DNA of 64,000 bases from Pseudomonadota bacterium (lineage in GTDB: Bacteria; Pseudomonadota; Gammaproteobacteria; Burkholderiales; Gallionellaceae): the NCBI GenBank assembly GCA_021821945.1, contig JAJZTF010000012.1:32500-96499 (forward strand), given 5' to 3'. The translations under genes and the position numbers were made by a program. The notes beneath the pieces are model-generated. The model saw nothing but the letters and a program-made list of their open reading frames with translations, was not told where the DNA came from and did no database searches. Within the stretch, counting starts at the first letter, position 1. Each line of letters begins with the position of its first letter. Positions 43,780-56,559 of the stretch are shown here, one piece after another.

Positions 43780-44766
43780 ATGGATAAATCTCATGCAGTT
43801 TCCCAAAAGTCCCTTGATCTTGGCCGCAAGGTTCTCGACATCGAGGCGTCCGCCGTGCAGGCGCTGAGTTCCCGTCTTGACGAGAGTTTTCTTCATGCGC
43901 TGGAACTGATCCTGAATTGCGAGGGAAGGGTGATCGTGAGCGGGATGGGAAAATCCGGACACATCGCCCGCAAGATCGCGGCGACCATGTCGAGCACCGG
44001 AACCCCTGCCTACTTCGTCCATCCGGCCGAAGCGAGCCATGGAGACCTTGGCATGGTGGCAAGCTCCGACGTGTTCATTGCGCTTTCCAATTCTGGAGAG
44101 AGCCAGGAACTCATGACCATCGTACCCATCATCAAGCGCCAGGGTGCGAAGCTCATCAGCATGACCGGGAATCCTTCTTCGAGTCTTGCAAAAGTTGCAG
44201 ATGTCCATCTCAATGCGGGCGTGGACAGGGAAGCCTGCCCGATGAACCTTGCGCCGACAGCCAGCACCACCGCGTCCCTGGCCCTGGGCGATGCACTTGC
44301 GGTCGCACTGCTGGACGCAAAGGGCTTCAACGAGGAGAACTTCGCGCGTTCCCATCCCGGTGGAAGCCTGGGAAGGCGCCTCTTGACCCGCGTCCGGGAC
44401 GTGATGCGCACGGGAAGCCGCATGCCCATGGTGCGTGAGGACGCGATGCTGAGCGATGCGCTGATCGAGATGTCCCGCAAGGGAGTGGGGATGACCGCGA
44501 TCGTGGGAGGGGAGGATGTCGTGAAGGGCATCTACACAGACGGTGACCTGCGCCGGACGCTGGAAAAGAATCTCGACTTCAGGAGTACGCCCGTGCAGAG
44601 CGTGATGTCGAAGAGTCCGCGCTGCATAGGCCCTGACAGCCTCGCGGCGGAGGCGGTGCAGCTGATGGAGCAGCACAGCATCAACCAGATGCTGGTGGTC
44701 GATGAAATGCACCGGCTGATTGGCGTATTGAACATGCATGACCTTTTGCATGCGAAGGTGATCTAG
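43780..44766 (+). CDS. kdsD: arabinose-5-phosphate isomerase
   Basis: Converts ribulose-5-phosphate to arabinose-5-phosphate, the first step to Kdo. 328 residues. The SIS domain carries VSGMGKSGHIARKIAATMSS and FVHPAEASHGDLGM, and SNSGESQEL gives the phosphate loop. Two CBS domains follow from about residue 210 (MRTGSRMPMV and VMSKSPRCIGPDS). It is the first gene of the Kdo/Lpt run, with kdsC starting right after its TAG stop. Confidence 0.96.
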   Translation: MDKSHAVSQKSLDLGRKVLDIEASAVQALSSRLDESFLHALELILNCEGRVIVSGMGKSGHIARKIAATMSSTGTPAYFVHPAEASHGDLGMVASSDVFIALSNSGESQELMTIVPIIKRQGAKLISMTGNPSSSLAKVADVHLNAGVDREACPMNLAPTASTTASLALGDALAVALLDAKGFNEENFARSHPGGSLGRRLLTRVRDVMRTGSRMPMVREDAMLSDALIEMSRKGVGMTAIVGGEDVVKGIYTDGDLRRTLEKNLDFRSTPVQSVMSKSPRCIGPDSLAAEAVQLMEQHSINQMLVVDEMHRLIGVLNMHDLLHAKVI

Positions 44767-45309
44767 ATGACGGCGAACTCGACTGCAAGCGGATTTCTGA
44801 ACCGCGCGAAGCTGGTGAAGCTGATAACCTTCGACGTGGATGGCGTGCTGACGGACGGCGGGCTCTATCTCTCGGATTCGGGGGAGGAGTTCAAGCGCTT
44901 CAATTCGCTGGACGGACATGGCATCAAGATGTTGCGCGCAAGCGGCGTGGAAGTTGCGATCATCACCGCGCGCACATCGCGCTGCGTCGAGCTTAGGGCA
45001 AGGAATCTCGGCATATCCCATGTCTATCAGGGCGCCGAGCGCAAGCTCGATGCGATGGTTGATCTTCTGAACAGGCTTGACATCCCCCGCGATGCCGCTG
45101 CCTACATGGGGGATGACGTGGTCGATCTGGTCGTGATGCGCCATGTTGGACTTGCGATCAGCGTGCCGGAGTCGCCCGAGATCGTGCGGGAGCATGCGCA
45201 TTACGTGACCCGCCGCAGCGGAGGGCACGGCGCGGTGCGCGAGGCTTGCGAGCTGATCATGTCGGCGCAGGGAACGCTGGAGGCGCAGCTGGCGCCTTAT
45301 CTCAAATGA
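44767..45309 (+). CDS. kdsC: Kdo-8-phosphate phosphatase
   Basis: HAD-superfamily phosphatase that releases Kdo from Kdo-8-phosphate. 180 residues, no cap domain as usual for KdsC tetramers. Motif I is FDVDGVLTDGG (Asp23, Asp25), motif II is IITARTS, and motif IV is YMGDDVVDL. The ATG directly follows the kdsD TAG with no gap, and the stop overlaps lptC (ATGA), so translation is probably coupled. Confidence 0.96.
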   Translation: MTANSTASGFLNRAKLVKLITFDVDGVLTDGGLYLSDSGEEFKRFNSLDGHGIKMLRASGVEVAIITARTSRCVELRARNLGISHVYQGAERKLDAMVDLLNRLDIPRDAAAYMGDDVVDLVVMRHVGLAISVPESPEIVREHAHYVTRRSGGHGAVREACELIMSAQGTLEAQLAPYLK

Positions 45310-45887
45310 GGATAAGCTCGAAGTCCCGCTACTGGCTGCCTCTTCTGCCGCTGCTCGCGTTGCTGGCCTCTGTCTACTGGCTGGACAAGCAGGTCAGGAT
45401 GGAGGCTGTGGCGACCGCCAATGTTCTGCGGCATGATCCGGACGGGATCATGGATGACTTCTCTGCGGTCAAGATGGATCTCAAGGGGGTGCCCAGCACG
45501 CTGCTTTCCGCAAAGCAGATGCGGCATTATCCGGACCACGACACGACCGAGCTCGATCTGCCCGATCTCACGATGCTGGGATCGGAGCATCCTCCGGTGC
45601 ACGTCTCGTCAAAACGCGGCAATGTTTCAAGCCACGGGGACGAGGTGATATTCAGGGACAATGTGGTGGTGACGCGGGACGCTTCAGCCAGGCAGTCAGC
45701 GATGACGCTGCGCACGGAATATCTTCGCGTGCTGCCCAACCAGGACTGGGCGGATACGGACAAACCCGTCGTCCTGTCGGATGCCTACGACACGATACAT
45801 GCGACCGGACTCGAGATGAACAACAAGACGCAGATACTGAAGCTGCTGGCAAACGTGAGAAGCGTGCATCTTCCCCATGTTAAATAG
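45306..45887 (+). CDS. lptC: LPS export protein LptC
   Basis: Bitopic inner-membrane part of the Lpt bridge that passes LPS from LptBFG to LptA. 193 residues: one N-terminal membrane helix (about 10-25, WLPLLPLLALLASVYWL) and a periplasmic beta-jellyroll with an LptC-type SAKQMRHYPDHDTTELDLPD block. The ATG overlaps the kdsC stop, and the gene overlaps lptA by 11 bp. Confidence 0.93.
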   Translation: MRISSKSRYWLPLLPLLALLASVYWLDKQVRMEAVATANVLRHDPDGIMDDFSAVKMDLKGVPSTLLSAKQMRHYPDHDTTELDLPDLTMLGSEHPPVHVSSKRGNVSSHGDEVIFRDNVVVTRDASARQSAMTLRTEYLRVLPNQDWADTDKPVVLSDAYDTIHATGLEMNNKTQILKLLANVRSVHLPHVK

Positions 45888-46416
45888 ACTATTCCTTTTG
45901 CTCTTCTTGCTGCTTCTGGTTCCGTCAAGCCGTGCCGAGAAGGCGGATCGCGACAAGCCCATAAATATCGATGCGGACAAGGCAGAGGTGGACAACGCAA
46001 AGCAGACCAGCACTTTCATCGGCAACGTCGTGGTGACCCAGGGAACCATGGTGATACGTGGCGACAAGATGGTCGTGACGCAGGACAAGGATGGATACAA
46101 GCACGGCACCGCATACGGCAATCCGGCGAGCTACAGGCAGAAGCGGGAAGGCCTGAATGAATATGTGGAAGGTTATGGCGACCGCATCGTATACGATACG
46201 CGCGCCGATACCGTCGATTTCTATGAGCATGCGAAAGTGAAGCGCGGGAACGACGAGGTTCGAGGGGAGCATGTGACCTACAACTCGAATACTGAGATAT
46301 TCCAGGCGAACGATCAGGGAAGCACGGGCGCGCCCCAGAGGGTGCATGCGGTGCTGTATCCTAAGCCGAAACCCGCAAGCGGGGTGAGCGCGGAACCCGT
46401 AACGGAGAAAAAATGA
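45877..46416 (+). CDS. lptA: LPS transport periplasmic protein LptA
   Basis: Periplasmic bridge protein carrying LPS to the outer membrane. 179 residues. A signal peptide ([20 protein letters not shown]) is followed by the OstA/LptA fold with [36 protein letters not shown] and [17 protein letters not shown]. It begins inside lptC and ends overlapping lptB (ATGA). Confidence 0.94.
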   Translation: MLNRLFLLLFLLLLVPSSRAEKADRDKPINIDADKAEVDNAKQTSTFIGNVVVTQGTMVIRGDKMVVTQDKDGYKHGTAYGNPASYRQKREGLNEYVEGYGDRIVYDTRADTVDFYEHAKVKRGNDEVRGEHVTYNSNTEIFQANDQGSTGAPQRVHAVLYPKPKPASGVSAEPVTEKK

Positions 46417-47135
46417 GCGAGTTGCGCGCTGTAGGCCTCAAGAAAAAATACGGACTGCGCACCGTGGTGCACGATACCTCCCTCTCGGTCGACAGCGGGG
46501 AAGTGGTCGGCCTGCTGGGCCCGAATGGCGCGGGCAAGACGACCTCCTTCTACATGATCGTGGGCCTTGTCGCGGCGGACGGAGGAAAGATAACCATAGA
46601 CGGACAGGACATCACGCGGTTTCCGATACACCGGCGCGCGAGGCTTGGACTTGGCTATCTGCCTCAGGAGGCGTCGATTTTCCGGCGCATGACGGTGGCG
46701 CAAAACATACAGGCGGTGCTCGAGCTTCAGGAGCTGTCGGATGAGGAAATAAGCGCCAAGCTCGAGTCCTTGCTCGATGATCTCAACATACAGGCGATCA
46801 GGAACAATGCGGCGATCAGCCTGTCCGGCGGCGAGCGCCGCCGGGTCGAGATTGCGCGGGCGCTGGCCACCAATCCCCGCTTCATATTGCTGGACGAGCC
46901 CTTTGCCGGCGTCGACCCGATCGCGGTGCTGGACATCCAGAAGATCATACGCTTCTTGAAGGAGCGCAATATCGGGGTCCTGATCACCGACCACAATGTG
47001 CGGGAGACGCTGGGCATATGCGATCGCGCCTACATCATCAACGCGGGATCGGTGATGGCGGAAGGCAAGCCCGATGAAATCATTTACAATGAGGGTGTGA
47101 GGAAAGTCTATCTGGGCGAGAACTTCAAGCTTTGA
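46413..47135 (+). CDS. lptB: LPS export ABC transporter ATPase LptB
   Basis: Cytoplasmic ATPase powering LPS extraction by LptFG. 240 residues. Walker A is GPNGAGKT (36-43), the signature is [10 protein letters not shown], Walker B is [13 protein letters not shown], and the H-loop is LITDHNVRE. The LptF and LptG genes are not in this window. rpoN follows after 25 bp, a linkage widely conserved in proteobacteria. Confidence 0.97.
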   Translation: MSELRAVGLKKKYGLRTVVHDTSLSVDSGEVVGLLGPNGAGKTTSFYMIVGLVAADGGKITIDGQDITRFPIHRRARLGLGYLPQEASIFRRMTVAQNIQAVLELQELSDEEISAKLESLLDDLNIQAIRNNAAISLSGGERRRVEIARALATNPRFILLDEPFAGVDPIAVLDIQKIIRFLKERNIGVLITDHNVRETLGICDRAYIINAGSVMAEGKPDEIIYNEGVRKVYLGENFKL

Positions 47136-47160
47136 GGTATGGCCGGATCGGGAATTCAGG

Positions 47161-48573
47161 ATGAAAGCCTCTTTACAACTTCGCATGTCGCAGCAGCTGA
47201 CGCTCACGCCCCAGCTGCAGCAATCCATTCGCCTTCTCCAGCTGTCCACCGTCGACATGCAGCAGGAAGTCGCGCGCATGCTCGAAGAAAATCCCATGCT
47301 TGAGCTGTCCGACGAGATCTCGTTCGGCCAGGCCGAGTCGCCCACGGAGGGCGGGCAGGAGGGGCAGAGGGAGGCTGGCGAGGAGGAACAGGAGGTCCAT
47401 GGCGACGACGTGATGGACTGGAATGGCGCACCCCACGGCAGCGACGACGAGAACGAGGATTACCCGGAGCATGCTGCGCTGCAGGCCAGCATGCGCGAAC
47501 ATCTGCATGCGCTGCTTGCGGTGAGCAAGTACGACGAGCGCGACAGGCTCATCATAGGCATGCTGATCGATGCGCTGGACGAGAGGGGCTACATGACGCA
47601 GGACCTGGCTGAGCTTGCCGAGCTGCTGCGGCAGAACCAGCCGGATGACGAGCAGGCGATCACGCTCGACGACCTCGAGACGGCTCTTGTGCAATTGCAG
47701 TACCTGGACGGGCCGGGAATTGGCGCACGCGATTTGAGCGAGTGCCTGGCCTTGCAGCTCAAAGCCCTGCCCGAGGATACGCCGGAGCGCGATCTGGCTC
47801 TGCGTCTGGTCACCCAGCATCTGGATCTCGTGGCGGCCCACGATTTTGCAAGGATCAAGAAATCCTTGCGCTGCACGGATGATCAGCTGCGTGCAGCGCA
47901 GAATCTGATCCTGAGACTGAATCCCAAGCCGGGCGAGGCTTTCGACAGCAGTGTCGCGGATTTCGTCGTGCCCGACGTCATCGTGGAGAAACGCGGGGAT
48001 AAGTGGCGGGCGAGGCTCAATTCGAGCGCGATGCCGAAACTGCGCGTCAATCAGCTTTATGCGAGCCTTTTGCATCAGCGCGACGAAAAAGGCTCCATGT
48101 CGGCGCAGCTGCAGGAGGCGAGCTGGCTCGTCAAGAGCCTGCGCCAGCGCTTCGAGACCATACTGCAGGTGGCTCAGGCCATCGTCGAGCGGCAGGGCGC
48201 ATTCCTTGAGCACGGCGAGATCGCGATGCGCCCGCTGGTGCTGCGCGAGATCGCCGACGAGCTTGAATTGCACGAGTCCACAGTCTCGCGCGCGACCACG
48301 CAGAAGTACATGCGCACCCCGCGCGGCATCTACGAATTCAAATATTTCTTTGGCAGCGGTCTGGTCACGGAAAGCGGCGGCATCTGTTCTTCGGCATCGA
48401 TACGTGAACTGATCAAGCAGTTGGTCAGCAGCGAAGACCCATGCAAGCCGCTGACGGACGGGCGCATGTCGGAAATCTTGGCGCAGCAGGGTTTTAAGGT
48501 TGCCCGCCGCACCATAGCAAAGTACCGGGAGGCGATGCACATACTCCCGGTGAATCTCCGTAAATCACTCTAA
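47161..48573 (+). CDS. rpoN: RNA polymerase sigma54 factor
   Basis: Directs transcription from -24/-12 promoters with enhancer-binding activators. 470 residues. The glutamine/leucine-rich region I (LRMSQQLTLTPQLQQSIRLLQLS) is followed by an acidic region II and the core-binding domain. The C-terminal DNA-binding region has a helix-turn-helix (LHESTVSRATTQKYMRTPRG) and the RpoN box ARRTIAKYREAMHI. A -24/-12-like site occurs before pilE in this window. Confidence 0.97.
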   Translation: MKASLQLRMSQQLTLTPQLQQSIRLLQLSTVDMQQEVARMLEENPMLELSDEISFGQAESPTEGGQEGQREAGEEEQEVHGDDVMDWNGAPHGSDDENEDYPEHAALQASMREHLHALLAVSKYDERDRLIIGMLIDALDERGYMTQDLAELAELLRQNQPDDEQAITLDDLETALVQLQYLDGPGIGARDLSECLALQLKALPEDTPERDLALRLVTQHLDLVAAHDFARIKKSLRCTDDQLRAAQNLILRLNPKPGEAFDSSVADFVVPDVIVEKRGDKWRARLNSSAMPKLRVNQLYASLLHQRDEKGSMSAQLQEASWLVKSLRQRFETILQVAQAIVERQGAFLEHGEIAMRPLVLREIADELELHESTVSRATTQKYMRTPRGIYEFKYFFGSGLVTESGGICSSASIRELIKQLVSSEDPCKPLTDGRMSEILAQQGFKVARRTIAKYREAMHILPVNLRKSL

Positions 48574-48588
48574 TGCAAGGAGCATAAA

Positions 48589-48915
48589 ATGAACCTCCAC
48601 ATCACCGGACATCATCTCGAAATCACGCCAGCCATCCGCGAATATGCGACCGGCAAGTTCAGCAAGATCAAGCGTCATTTCGACCATGTGATGGACGTCA
48701 ACATCATCCTCTCCGTCGAAAAGCTGAAGCAGAAGGCCGAGGCCACCGTGCACATGAGCGGGAAGGACCTGTTCGCCGAATGCGAGGATGAGAACCTTTA
48801 TGCCGCCATCGATGCGCTGGTGGACAACATGGATCGCCAGGTGAAGAAGCACAAGGACAAGCTTTCCGCGAGACGCCATGACGAAACCGGCGGCCATGCC
48901 GCGGCAGAAGAATAG
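48589..48915 (+). CDS. hpf: ribosome hibernation promoting factor (short form)
   Basis: Binds the 30S decoding region to stabilise inactive ribosomes in stationary phase. 108 residues, the short HPF/YfiA form without the dimerisation tail. LHITGHHLEITPAIREYATGKF and FAECEDENLYAAIDALVDNMDRQVKKHKDK are typical. An AAGGAG site precedes the ATG. The gene is between rpoN and ptsN, the same place as in E. coli. Confidence 0.94.
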   Translation: MNLHITGHHLEITPAIREYATGKFSKIKRHFDHVMDVNIILSVEKLKQKAEATVHMSGKDLFAECEDENLYAAIDALVDNMDRQVKKHKDKLSARRHDETGGHAAAEE

Positions 48916-48956
48916 AATCAGGGGGCTGGAACGCCCCTTGCTCAGGGCATAGAAAG

Positions 48957-49418
48957 ATGAACCTAATCAGCAAAATCCTGACGCCGGAAAACATCTTGCT
49001 GGATGCCGAATCGACCAGCAAGAAGCGCGTGTTCGAGCGGGCCGGTCTGCTTTTCGAAAACCAGATGAAGATCTCGCGCAGCCAGGTTTTTGAGAGCCTT
49101 TTTGCGCGTGAAAAGCTGGGATCGACCGGGCTCGGTCAGGGGGTGGCGATCCCGCACGGGCGCATACCCAGGCTGAAGGAGGCGACCGCGGCCTTCGTCA
49201 AGACCGCCCATCCCATCCCCTTCGATGCGCCAGACGGCCAGCCTGTCAACCTGATCTTCGTGCTGCTCGTGCCGGAGCTTGCGACGGACCTGCATTTGCA
49301 GATTCTTGGCGAATTGGCGCAGATGTTCAGCGATCCTTCCTTTCGGGAAAGACTCAATGCATGCGAAGATGCTGCCTGCATCCACCGGGCTTTCCGGGAA
49401 TGGAACGGTGAGGCATGA
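48957..49418 (+). CDS. ptsN: nitrogen PTS enzyme IIA
   Basis: Phosphorylatable regulator of the nitrogen PTS, affecting potassium, carbon and nitrogen control. 153 residues. The phosphorylated residue is His67 in GVAIPHGRIPRL, preceded by REKLGSTGLGQ. The partner EI and HPr genes are outside the window, while hprK and rapZ follow. The stop overlaps hprK (ATGA). Confidence 0.95.
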   Translation: MNLISKILTPENILLDAESTSKKRVFERAGLLFENQMKISRSQVFESLFAREKLGSTGLGQGVAIPHGRIPRLKEATAAFVKTAHPIPFDAPDGQPVNLIFVLLVPELATDLHLQILGELAQMFSDPSFRERLNACEDAACIHRAFREWNGEA

Positions 49419-50353
49419 GCCAGATAAGCGTCAGGCAGCTGTTCGAGCACAAGCAGGTCCGCCTGGAGCTTAGCCATGTCGCGGGCGACGACGGCACCAA
49501 CCGCATCATAGACAGCGAGGCGGTGGACTCGTTGAACCGGGAGATGGTGAGCCATCTGAGCCGGATACATCCGAGCTGGGTGCAGGTGCTGAGCGAGACG
49601 GAGATCGATTATCTCGACAATCTGACGCTGGAAGAGCGCGAGGAAGTGTTCGCGCAGGTCGAACAGAACGGCACGCTCTGCCTCATCGTTGCCGGCAGCA
49701 CCAGAGTGCCGTCGGATCTCATCGATTTTGCCAACCGCTCCGGAATCCCGCTTTTTGCATCGACCAAGGCCAGCGTGCACCTGATGTGGCTGATCCGCCA
49801 TTATCTGGCCAAGGAGCTTGCAGAAACCACCACGCGCCACGGCGTTTTCCTGGACGTGCTGGGGGTGGGCGTGATGATCACGGGAGAGAGCGCGGTAGGA
49901 AAGAGCGAGCTCGGACTCGAGCTCATCACGCGGGGGAGCGGTCTGGTTGCTGACGACGTGGTCGAACTGCACCGCATCGCGCCCGATACGCTCGAGGGGA
50001 GATGCCCGGAATTGCTGCGCGACTTCCTCGAGGTGAGGGGGCTCGGGATGCTCAACATACGCACCATGTTCGGCGAGACATCGGTCAGGCGCAAGAAGAG
50101 CCTCAAGCTGATCGTGTATCTGCACCAGACACAAAACGGCGACCTGTCCAGGATGGACCGCCTGCCTCTGGTTGCGACCCACCAGGAGATACTCGGCGTA
50201 AAGATCAACACGGTCAACATACCCGTCGTGGCAGGAAGAAACCTGGCCGTTCTCGTGGAGGCGGCTGCGCGCAACTTCGTTCTTCAGCAGCGCGGCATAG
50301 ACACCATGCAGGAATTCATCAGCAGGCACGATCAGTTTCTGACGGGTGACTGA
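49415..50353 (+). CDS. hprK: HPr kinase/phosphorylase
   Basis: Bifunctional enzyme that phosphorylates and dephosphorylates HPr on Ser46. 312 residues. The P-loop is [11 protein letters not shown] (near residue 155), followed by the family motif [15 protein letters not shown], which includes the signature loop. In proteobacteria HprK usually links to the nitrogen PTS rather than sugar transport. It overlaps ptsN and abuts rapZ. Confidence 0.95.
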   Translation: MSQISVRQLFEHKQVRLELSHVAGDDGTNRIIDSEAVDSLNREMVSHLSRIHPSWVQVLSETEIDYLDNLTLEEREEVFAQVEQNGTLCLIVAGSTRVPSDLIDFANRSGIPLFASTKASVHLMWLIRHYLAKELAETTTRHGVFLDVLGVGVMITGESAVGKSELGLELITRGSGLVADDVVELHRIAPDTLEGRCPELLRDFLEVRGLGMLNIRTMFGETSVRRKKSLKLIVYLHQTQNGDLSRMDRLPLVATHQEILGVKINTVNIPVVAGRNLAVLVEAAARNFVLQQRGIDTMQEFISRHDQFLTGD

Positions 50354-50354
50354 G

Positions 50355-51194
50355 ATGCAGCTCTTTCTGATAAGCGGGCTGTCCGGATCCGGCAAGAGCG
50401 TTGCGCTCAAGGTGCTGGAGGACAGCGGTTTTTATTGCGTGGACAATCTCCCGGCCGAGATTCTGACGACGCTCACCGATTACCTGCTGTCTGCCGGATA
50501 TGACAAGATGGCGGTCAGCATAGACGTGCGCAGCGCCAACAGCGTCCAGAGGCTGCCCGAGATGCTCTCCGGCCTCAAGCGCAACGACCTCGAAGTCCAT
50601 CTGCTTTTCCTGGATGCAAAGACGGATACGCTGGTCAAACGCTTTTCCGAGACGCGCCGCATGCATCCCCTGAGCGATGGCGTTCGCACGCTGCCCGAAT
50701 GCGTGCAGTACGAACGCGAGCTGCTGGCCGGGATCAGCCAGATCGGGCACCGCATAGACACGAGCGAGCTCAAGGCCAATGCGCTTAGAAACTGGATAAA
50801 GCAGTTCATAGAGCTGGATGGAACGCGGCTGACGCTGCTTTTCGAGTCTTTCGGCTTCAAGCAGGGCATTCCTCTGGATGCCGATTTCGTCTTCGATGTG
50901 CGCTGCCTGCCCAACCCGTACTACGATGTCCAGCTGCGCCCGCTCACAGGGCTGGATGGGCCCGTGATCGAGTTTCTCGAAGGCACGCCGCTCGCCCAGG
51001 ACATGTTTTCCGACATCTGCCGCTTCCTGGAGCGCTGGCTTCCGCATTTCATATCGGACAATCGAAGCTATCTGACCATCGCGATAGGTTGCACCGGCGG
51101 CCAGCACAGATCGGTTTACATCAGCGAAAAGCTGGCCAGACATTTTAACCTGGCCCACCAGCAGGTATTGCTGCGCCATCGCGAGCTTTCCTGA
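50355..51194 (+). CDS. rapZ: RNase adapter protein / nucleotide-binding RapZ
   Basis: In E. coli, RapZ delivers the GlmZ sRNA to RNase E and tunes GlmS. 279 residues. Walker A is GLSGSGKS (8-15), and the C-terminal RNA/metabolite-binding domain has [10 protein letters not shown] and [14 protein letters not shown] use the ATG at 50355 rather than the GTG at 50346 in the track. It overlaps the next gene as TGATG. Whether this species has GlmY/GlmZ is not visible here. Confidence 0.95.
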   Translation: MQLFLISGLSGSGKSVALKVLEDSGFYCVDNLPAEILTTLTDYLLSAGYDKMAVSIDVRSANSVQRLPEMLSGLKRNDLEVHLLFLDAKTDTLVKRFSETRRMHPLSDGVRTLPECVQYERELLAGISQIGHRIDTSELKANALRNWIKQFIELDGTRLTLLFESFGFKQGIPLDADFVFDVRCLPNPYYDVQLRPLTGLDGPVIEFLEGTPLAQDMFSDICRFLERWLPHFISDNRSYLTIAIGCTGGQHRSVYISEKLARHFNLAHQQVLLRHRELS

Positions 51195-51580
51195 TGAAAT
51201 CCGGGATGCAGGTTTTTTGCCACATCAAACCCGGTGACTGGCTGACGATGTGCATCGGGTGCGTCGTCGTCGTATCGCTTGCGCTCAAATTATGGAACGG
51301 CGAGCTTGCCGACAAGGTCGTGATTAAGAGCCGGGGAAAGCTGTTTCTGGAAGTGCCGCTTTCCCGCAACCAGCGCATCGAAGTGCCAGGATACATGGGC
51401 ATCAGCCTGGTCGCCATCGAGAACCGCAGGGTGCGCATCGCATCTGACCCAGGCCCCCGCCAGTATTGCGTGAGGCAGGGCTGGCTGAAGCAGGCGGGCG
51501 AGATCGCCCTTTGCCTGCCAAACCAGGTGAGCGTCGAACTGGTTGGAAGCCACAAGCGATACGACAGCCTCAACTATTAG
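51194..51580 (+). CDS. NusG domain II-containing protein
   Basis: A 128-residue protein with one N-terminal membrane anchor (about 16-34) and an extracytoplasmic NusG-II domain. The typical RVRIASDP...CVRQGWLKQAGEIALCLPNQVSVEL pattern is present, with two cysteines. It is found next to heptaprenyl-diphosphate-synthase-I/Gx-transporter genes in many bacteria, as here. A role in flavinylation or extracytosolic electron transfer has been proposed for such pairs; nothing here proves it. The ATG overlaps the rapZ stop. Confidence 0.82.
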   Translation: MKSGMQVFCHIKPGDWLTMCIGCVVVVSLALKLWNGELADKVVIKSRGKLFLEVPLSRNQRIEVPGYMGISLVAIENRRVRIASDPGPRQYCVRQGWLKQAGEIALCLPNQVSVELVGSHKRYDSLNY

Positions 51581-51589
51581 GAAAGAGGA

Positions 51590-52188
51590 ATGAGGATGGA
51601 GAAATCAGGATTGAGGATCGCGGATCGGGCGGAGAACCCGTGTCATTCCACTATGCCCGATCCCCAATCCAGTATCCTGCTACGCACCACGGCAGAAGAC
51701 CATCACATCGCGCGTATGGCCGCCGTCGCGCTTGGCCTTGCGATCATAGAGGGCGCGATTCCATCCCCTCTTCCAGGTGTGAAACCGGGACTTGCCAACA
51801 TCGTGACGCTGATCGTGCTGTCGCGCCATGGTTGGCGGGTGGCGGCCTGGGTCTCGCTGCTCCGTGTGCTTGCGGGAAGCCTGCTGTTCGGCAATTTTCT
51901 GGCCCCCGGATTTTTCCTGAGCCTGTCCGGCACGCTGCTGAGCCTGCTGGCGCTGGGGCTTGCGATGCATCTGCCAGGCCGCTGGTTCGGCCCGGTGAGT
52001 CAGAGCATAATCGCAGCCTTTGCGCATATCTCGGGGCAGATGATGGTGGTGTATCTTTGGCTGATACCGCAGGCAGGGATCGCCTATCTGATTCCGGTGT
52101 TCGCCGCCGCTGCGCTGGTGTTCGGCACGGTGAACGGCGCGATCGCGGCAAGCTTCATGGAGGAGCGGGAAATGCGGGAGTTCAAGGT

Positions 52189-52192
<4 letters not shown>
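51590..52192 (+). CDS. Gx transporter family / heptaprenyl diphosphate synthase component I-like protein
   Basis: 200-residue membrane protein with about five hydrophobic segments from residue 41 on. The block IEGAIPSPLPGVKPGLANIVTLIV is the hallmark of the Hpre_diP_synt_I family, whose members are now thought to be small ECF-like transporters rather than prenyl synthases. AGGA lies 7 bases before the ATG at 51590. An internal ATG at 51653 is an alternative. The stop overlaps ubiX (ATGATG). Confidence 0.8.
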
Positions 52193-55100
<2,908 letters not shown>

Positions 55101-55157
55101 TTAATTTATTTTTCCGATAGTTAAAGTAAATCATGAGTCCGGATTCTGCTATCCGTT

Positions 55158-55190
55158 GCCGGGAAGCCCCTGCGCTGAGGGCTTTCCGGC
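55158..55190 (-). terminator. hairpin after osmC, upstream of katG
   Basis: Stem GCCGGGAAGCCC / GGGCTTTCCGGC, 12 pairs including one G-U, with a 9-nt loop, 21 bp after the osmC stop. No U-tract follows, so termination efficiency is uncertain, but it separates the osmC unit from katG. Confidence 0.45.
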
Positions 55191-55211
55191 TTGCAGCGCG
55201 CACTATGGGCG

Positions 55212-55634
55212 TTAGGCGGGTTCCTGTATCACCTCGAAATCATGGGTGATCTTTGCGGTCGCGCCCAGCATGATGGAGGCTGAACAGTATTTTTCGGCGG
55301 AGAGCCTGATCGCCTTCTCGACAGCCTCGGGTTTGACATTGCGTCCCCTGACCACGAAATGCATGTGTATCTTCGTGAACACCTTGGGGTCGCTTTCGGC
55401 TCGCTCGGCATCCAGCTCCACATAGCAGTCGGTGATATCCTGGCGCCCCTTTTTCAGGATGGTCACCACATCGAAACTGGTGCAGCCGCCGGCGCCCATC
55501 AGCAAAAGCTCCATAGGGCGGGGCCCCAGATTGCGTCCTCCGCTGGCGGGAGCACCATCCATCAGTACGCCATGGCCGCTTTCGGATTCTCCGAGAAAGG
55601 AGACTTGTTCTACCCATTTGACGCGTGCTTTCAT
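55212..55634 (-). CDS. OsmC/Ohr-family peroxide-related protein
   Basis: 140-residue OsmC-type protein, probably a thiol peroxidase acting on organic hydroperoxides. The two conserved cysteines are in LLMGAGGCTSFDV and AEKYCSASIML. The family fold block ARVKWVEQVSFLGESESGHG opens the protein. AAGGA precedes the ATG at 55634; the longer track start lies in ydcF. It is 13 bp from the ydcF stop, so the two are one unit, next to katG in a peroxide-defence setting. Confidence 0.9.
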   Translation of the reverse strand: MKARVKWVEQVSFLGESESGHGVLMDGAPASGGRNLGPRPMELLLMGAGGCTSFDVVTILKKGRQDITDCYVELDAERAESDPKVFTKIHMHFVVRGRNVKPEAVEKAIRLSAEKYCSASIMLGATAKITHDFEVIQEPA

Positions 55635-55647
55635 GTTTTTTCCTTGG

Positions 55648-56433
55648 CTATTGAGAAAAGATCGATCTTGCGCGATACCAGAGCATGCCGACTGTCTCGT
55701 GGACAAATATCGAGCTTTGTCGCAGCGACTTTGCGCGCGGGAGGAAGGTCAGCAGGTCGGTATGATAGCGCGTCGTGTAGCCTGCGGGCGCCTCGATGAC
55801 TTCGAATCCTGCGCGGCGGAATGCGCTGGCAGCGCGCATCATGTGCGATGCGTGCGTGACCAGGCATATCCTTGTGATGTGCTCCTTTTGCAGGATGAGA
55901 AAGGAGTTGCGCGCGTTTTCATAGGTGTTGTCGGAAGCGGCCTCGACCCATCGCACGGGCACGCCGAAATCCTGTTCGAGCGCTGAGCGCATCTGCAGGG
56001 CTTCGGCGACGGAATTGCCAAGCGGCCTGCCGCCCGTGACCAGGACTGGCAGGTGCAGCTCGCGTTCCAGTCTTGCGCCATAGCGCAGGCGCGCCAGCGT
56101 CTCCTCGTTGACTGTGTCCTCTCCGGAATACTCGGGCGCATGGAAATAGGTTCCGCCGCCCAGTATCACGATCGCCGATGCACTCCTGGCCTCTGTCATA
56201 TCCACTGGCGTGGGCTCGATCAGGCGCATTGCGCCTTCGCTGAAATACGGCGTGGAGGCAAGCAAGAGCAGGATGAAGGCCGTGATGCCCAGTCCTCGGG
56301 CTATTCTGTAACTCCGGAAAAAATAGCCCGCCGCGATCAGGATCAGCAGGCTGAGCGGCGGCAGCAGAAATGTGGCGATAAGATTGGTCGCGAACCAGGA
56401 CATGGATGGCTTTGATCTGTGCAAAGCGGTCAT
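55648..56433 (-). CDS. YdcF/ElyC-type DUF218 membrane protein
   Basis: About 251-261 residues. Two N-terminal membrane helices (about 14-38 and 45-62 from the longer start) are followed by a DUF218 domain with AIVILGGGTYF, LPVLVTGGRPLGNSVAEALQM and ICLVTHASHMMRAASAFRRAG. E. coli ElyC and SanA of this fold affect envelope biogenesis. Starts at 56433 and 56403 both lack a good ribosome site. It is divergent from gltB. Confidence 0.85.
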   Translation of the reverse strand: MTALHRSKPSMSWFATNLIATFLLPPLSLLILIAAGYFFRSYRIARGLGITAFILLLLASTPYFSEGAMRLIEPTPVDMTEARSASAIVILGGGTYFHAPEYSGEDTVNEETLARLRYGARLERELHLPVLVTGGRPLGNSVAEALQMRSALEQDFGVPVRWVEAASDNTYENARNSFLILQKEHITRICLVTHASHMMRAASAFRRAGFEVIEAPAGYTTRYHTDLLTFLPRAKSLRQSSIFVHETVGMLWYRARSIFSQ

Positions 56434-56490
56434 TCTATATCAGCCGGGGATGAGCGATCCGACAGGAGAGCCCGGATTTGGCCGGTGCGG

Positions 56491-56519
56491 TTGCCGATAG
56501 GACTGATTAAAGGTAATAT
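56491..56519 (+). promoter_or_regulatory. gltBD promoter
   Basis: TTGCCG (56491-56496), a 17-bp spacer and TAATAT (56514-56519). The predicted start near 56526 gives a leader of about 139 nt before the gltB GTG. It is the only good promoter in the 231-bp gap between ydcF and gltB. Confidence 0.55.
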
Positions 56520-56559
56520 TCCTGCCCTTTCGCTTTTGTAATTGGCGTAGGCAGTACGC

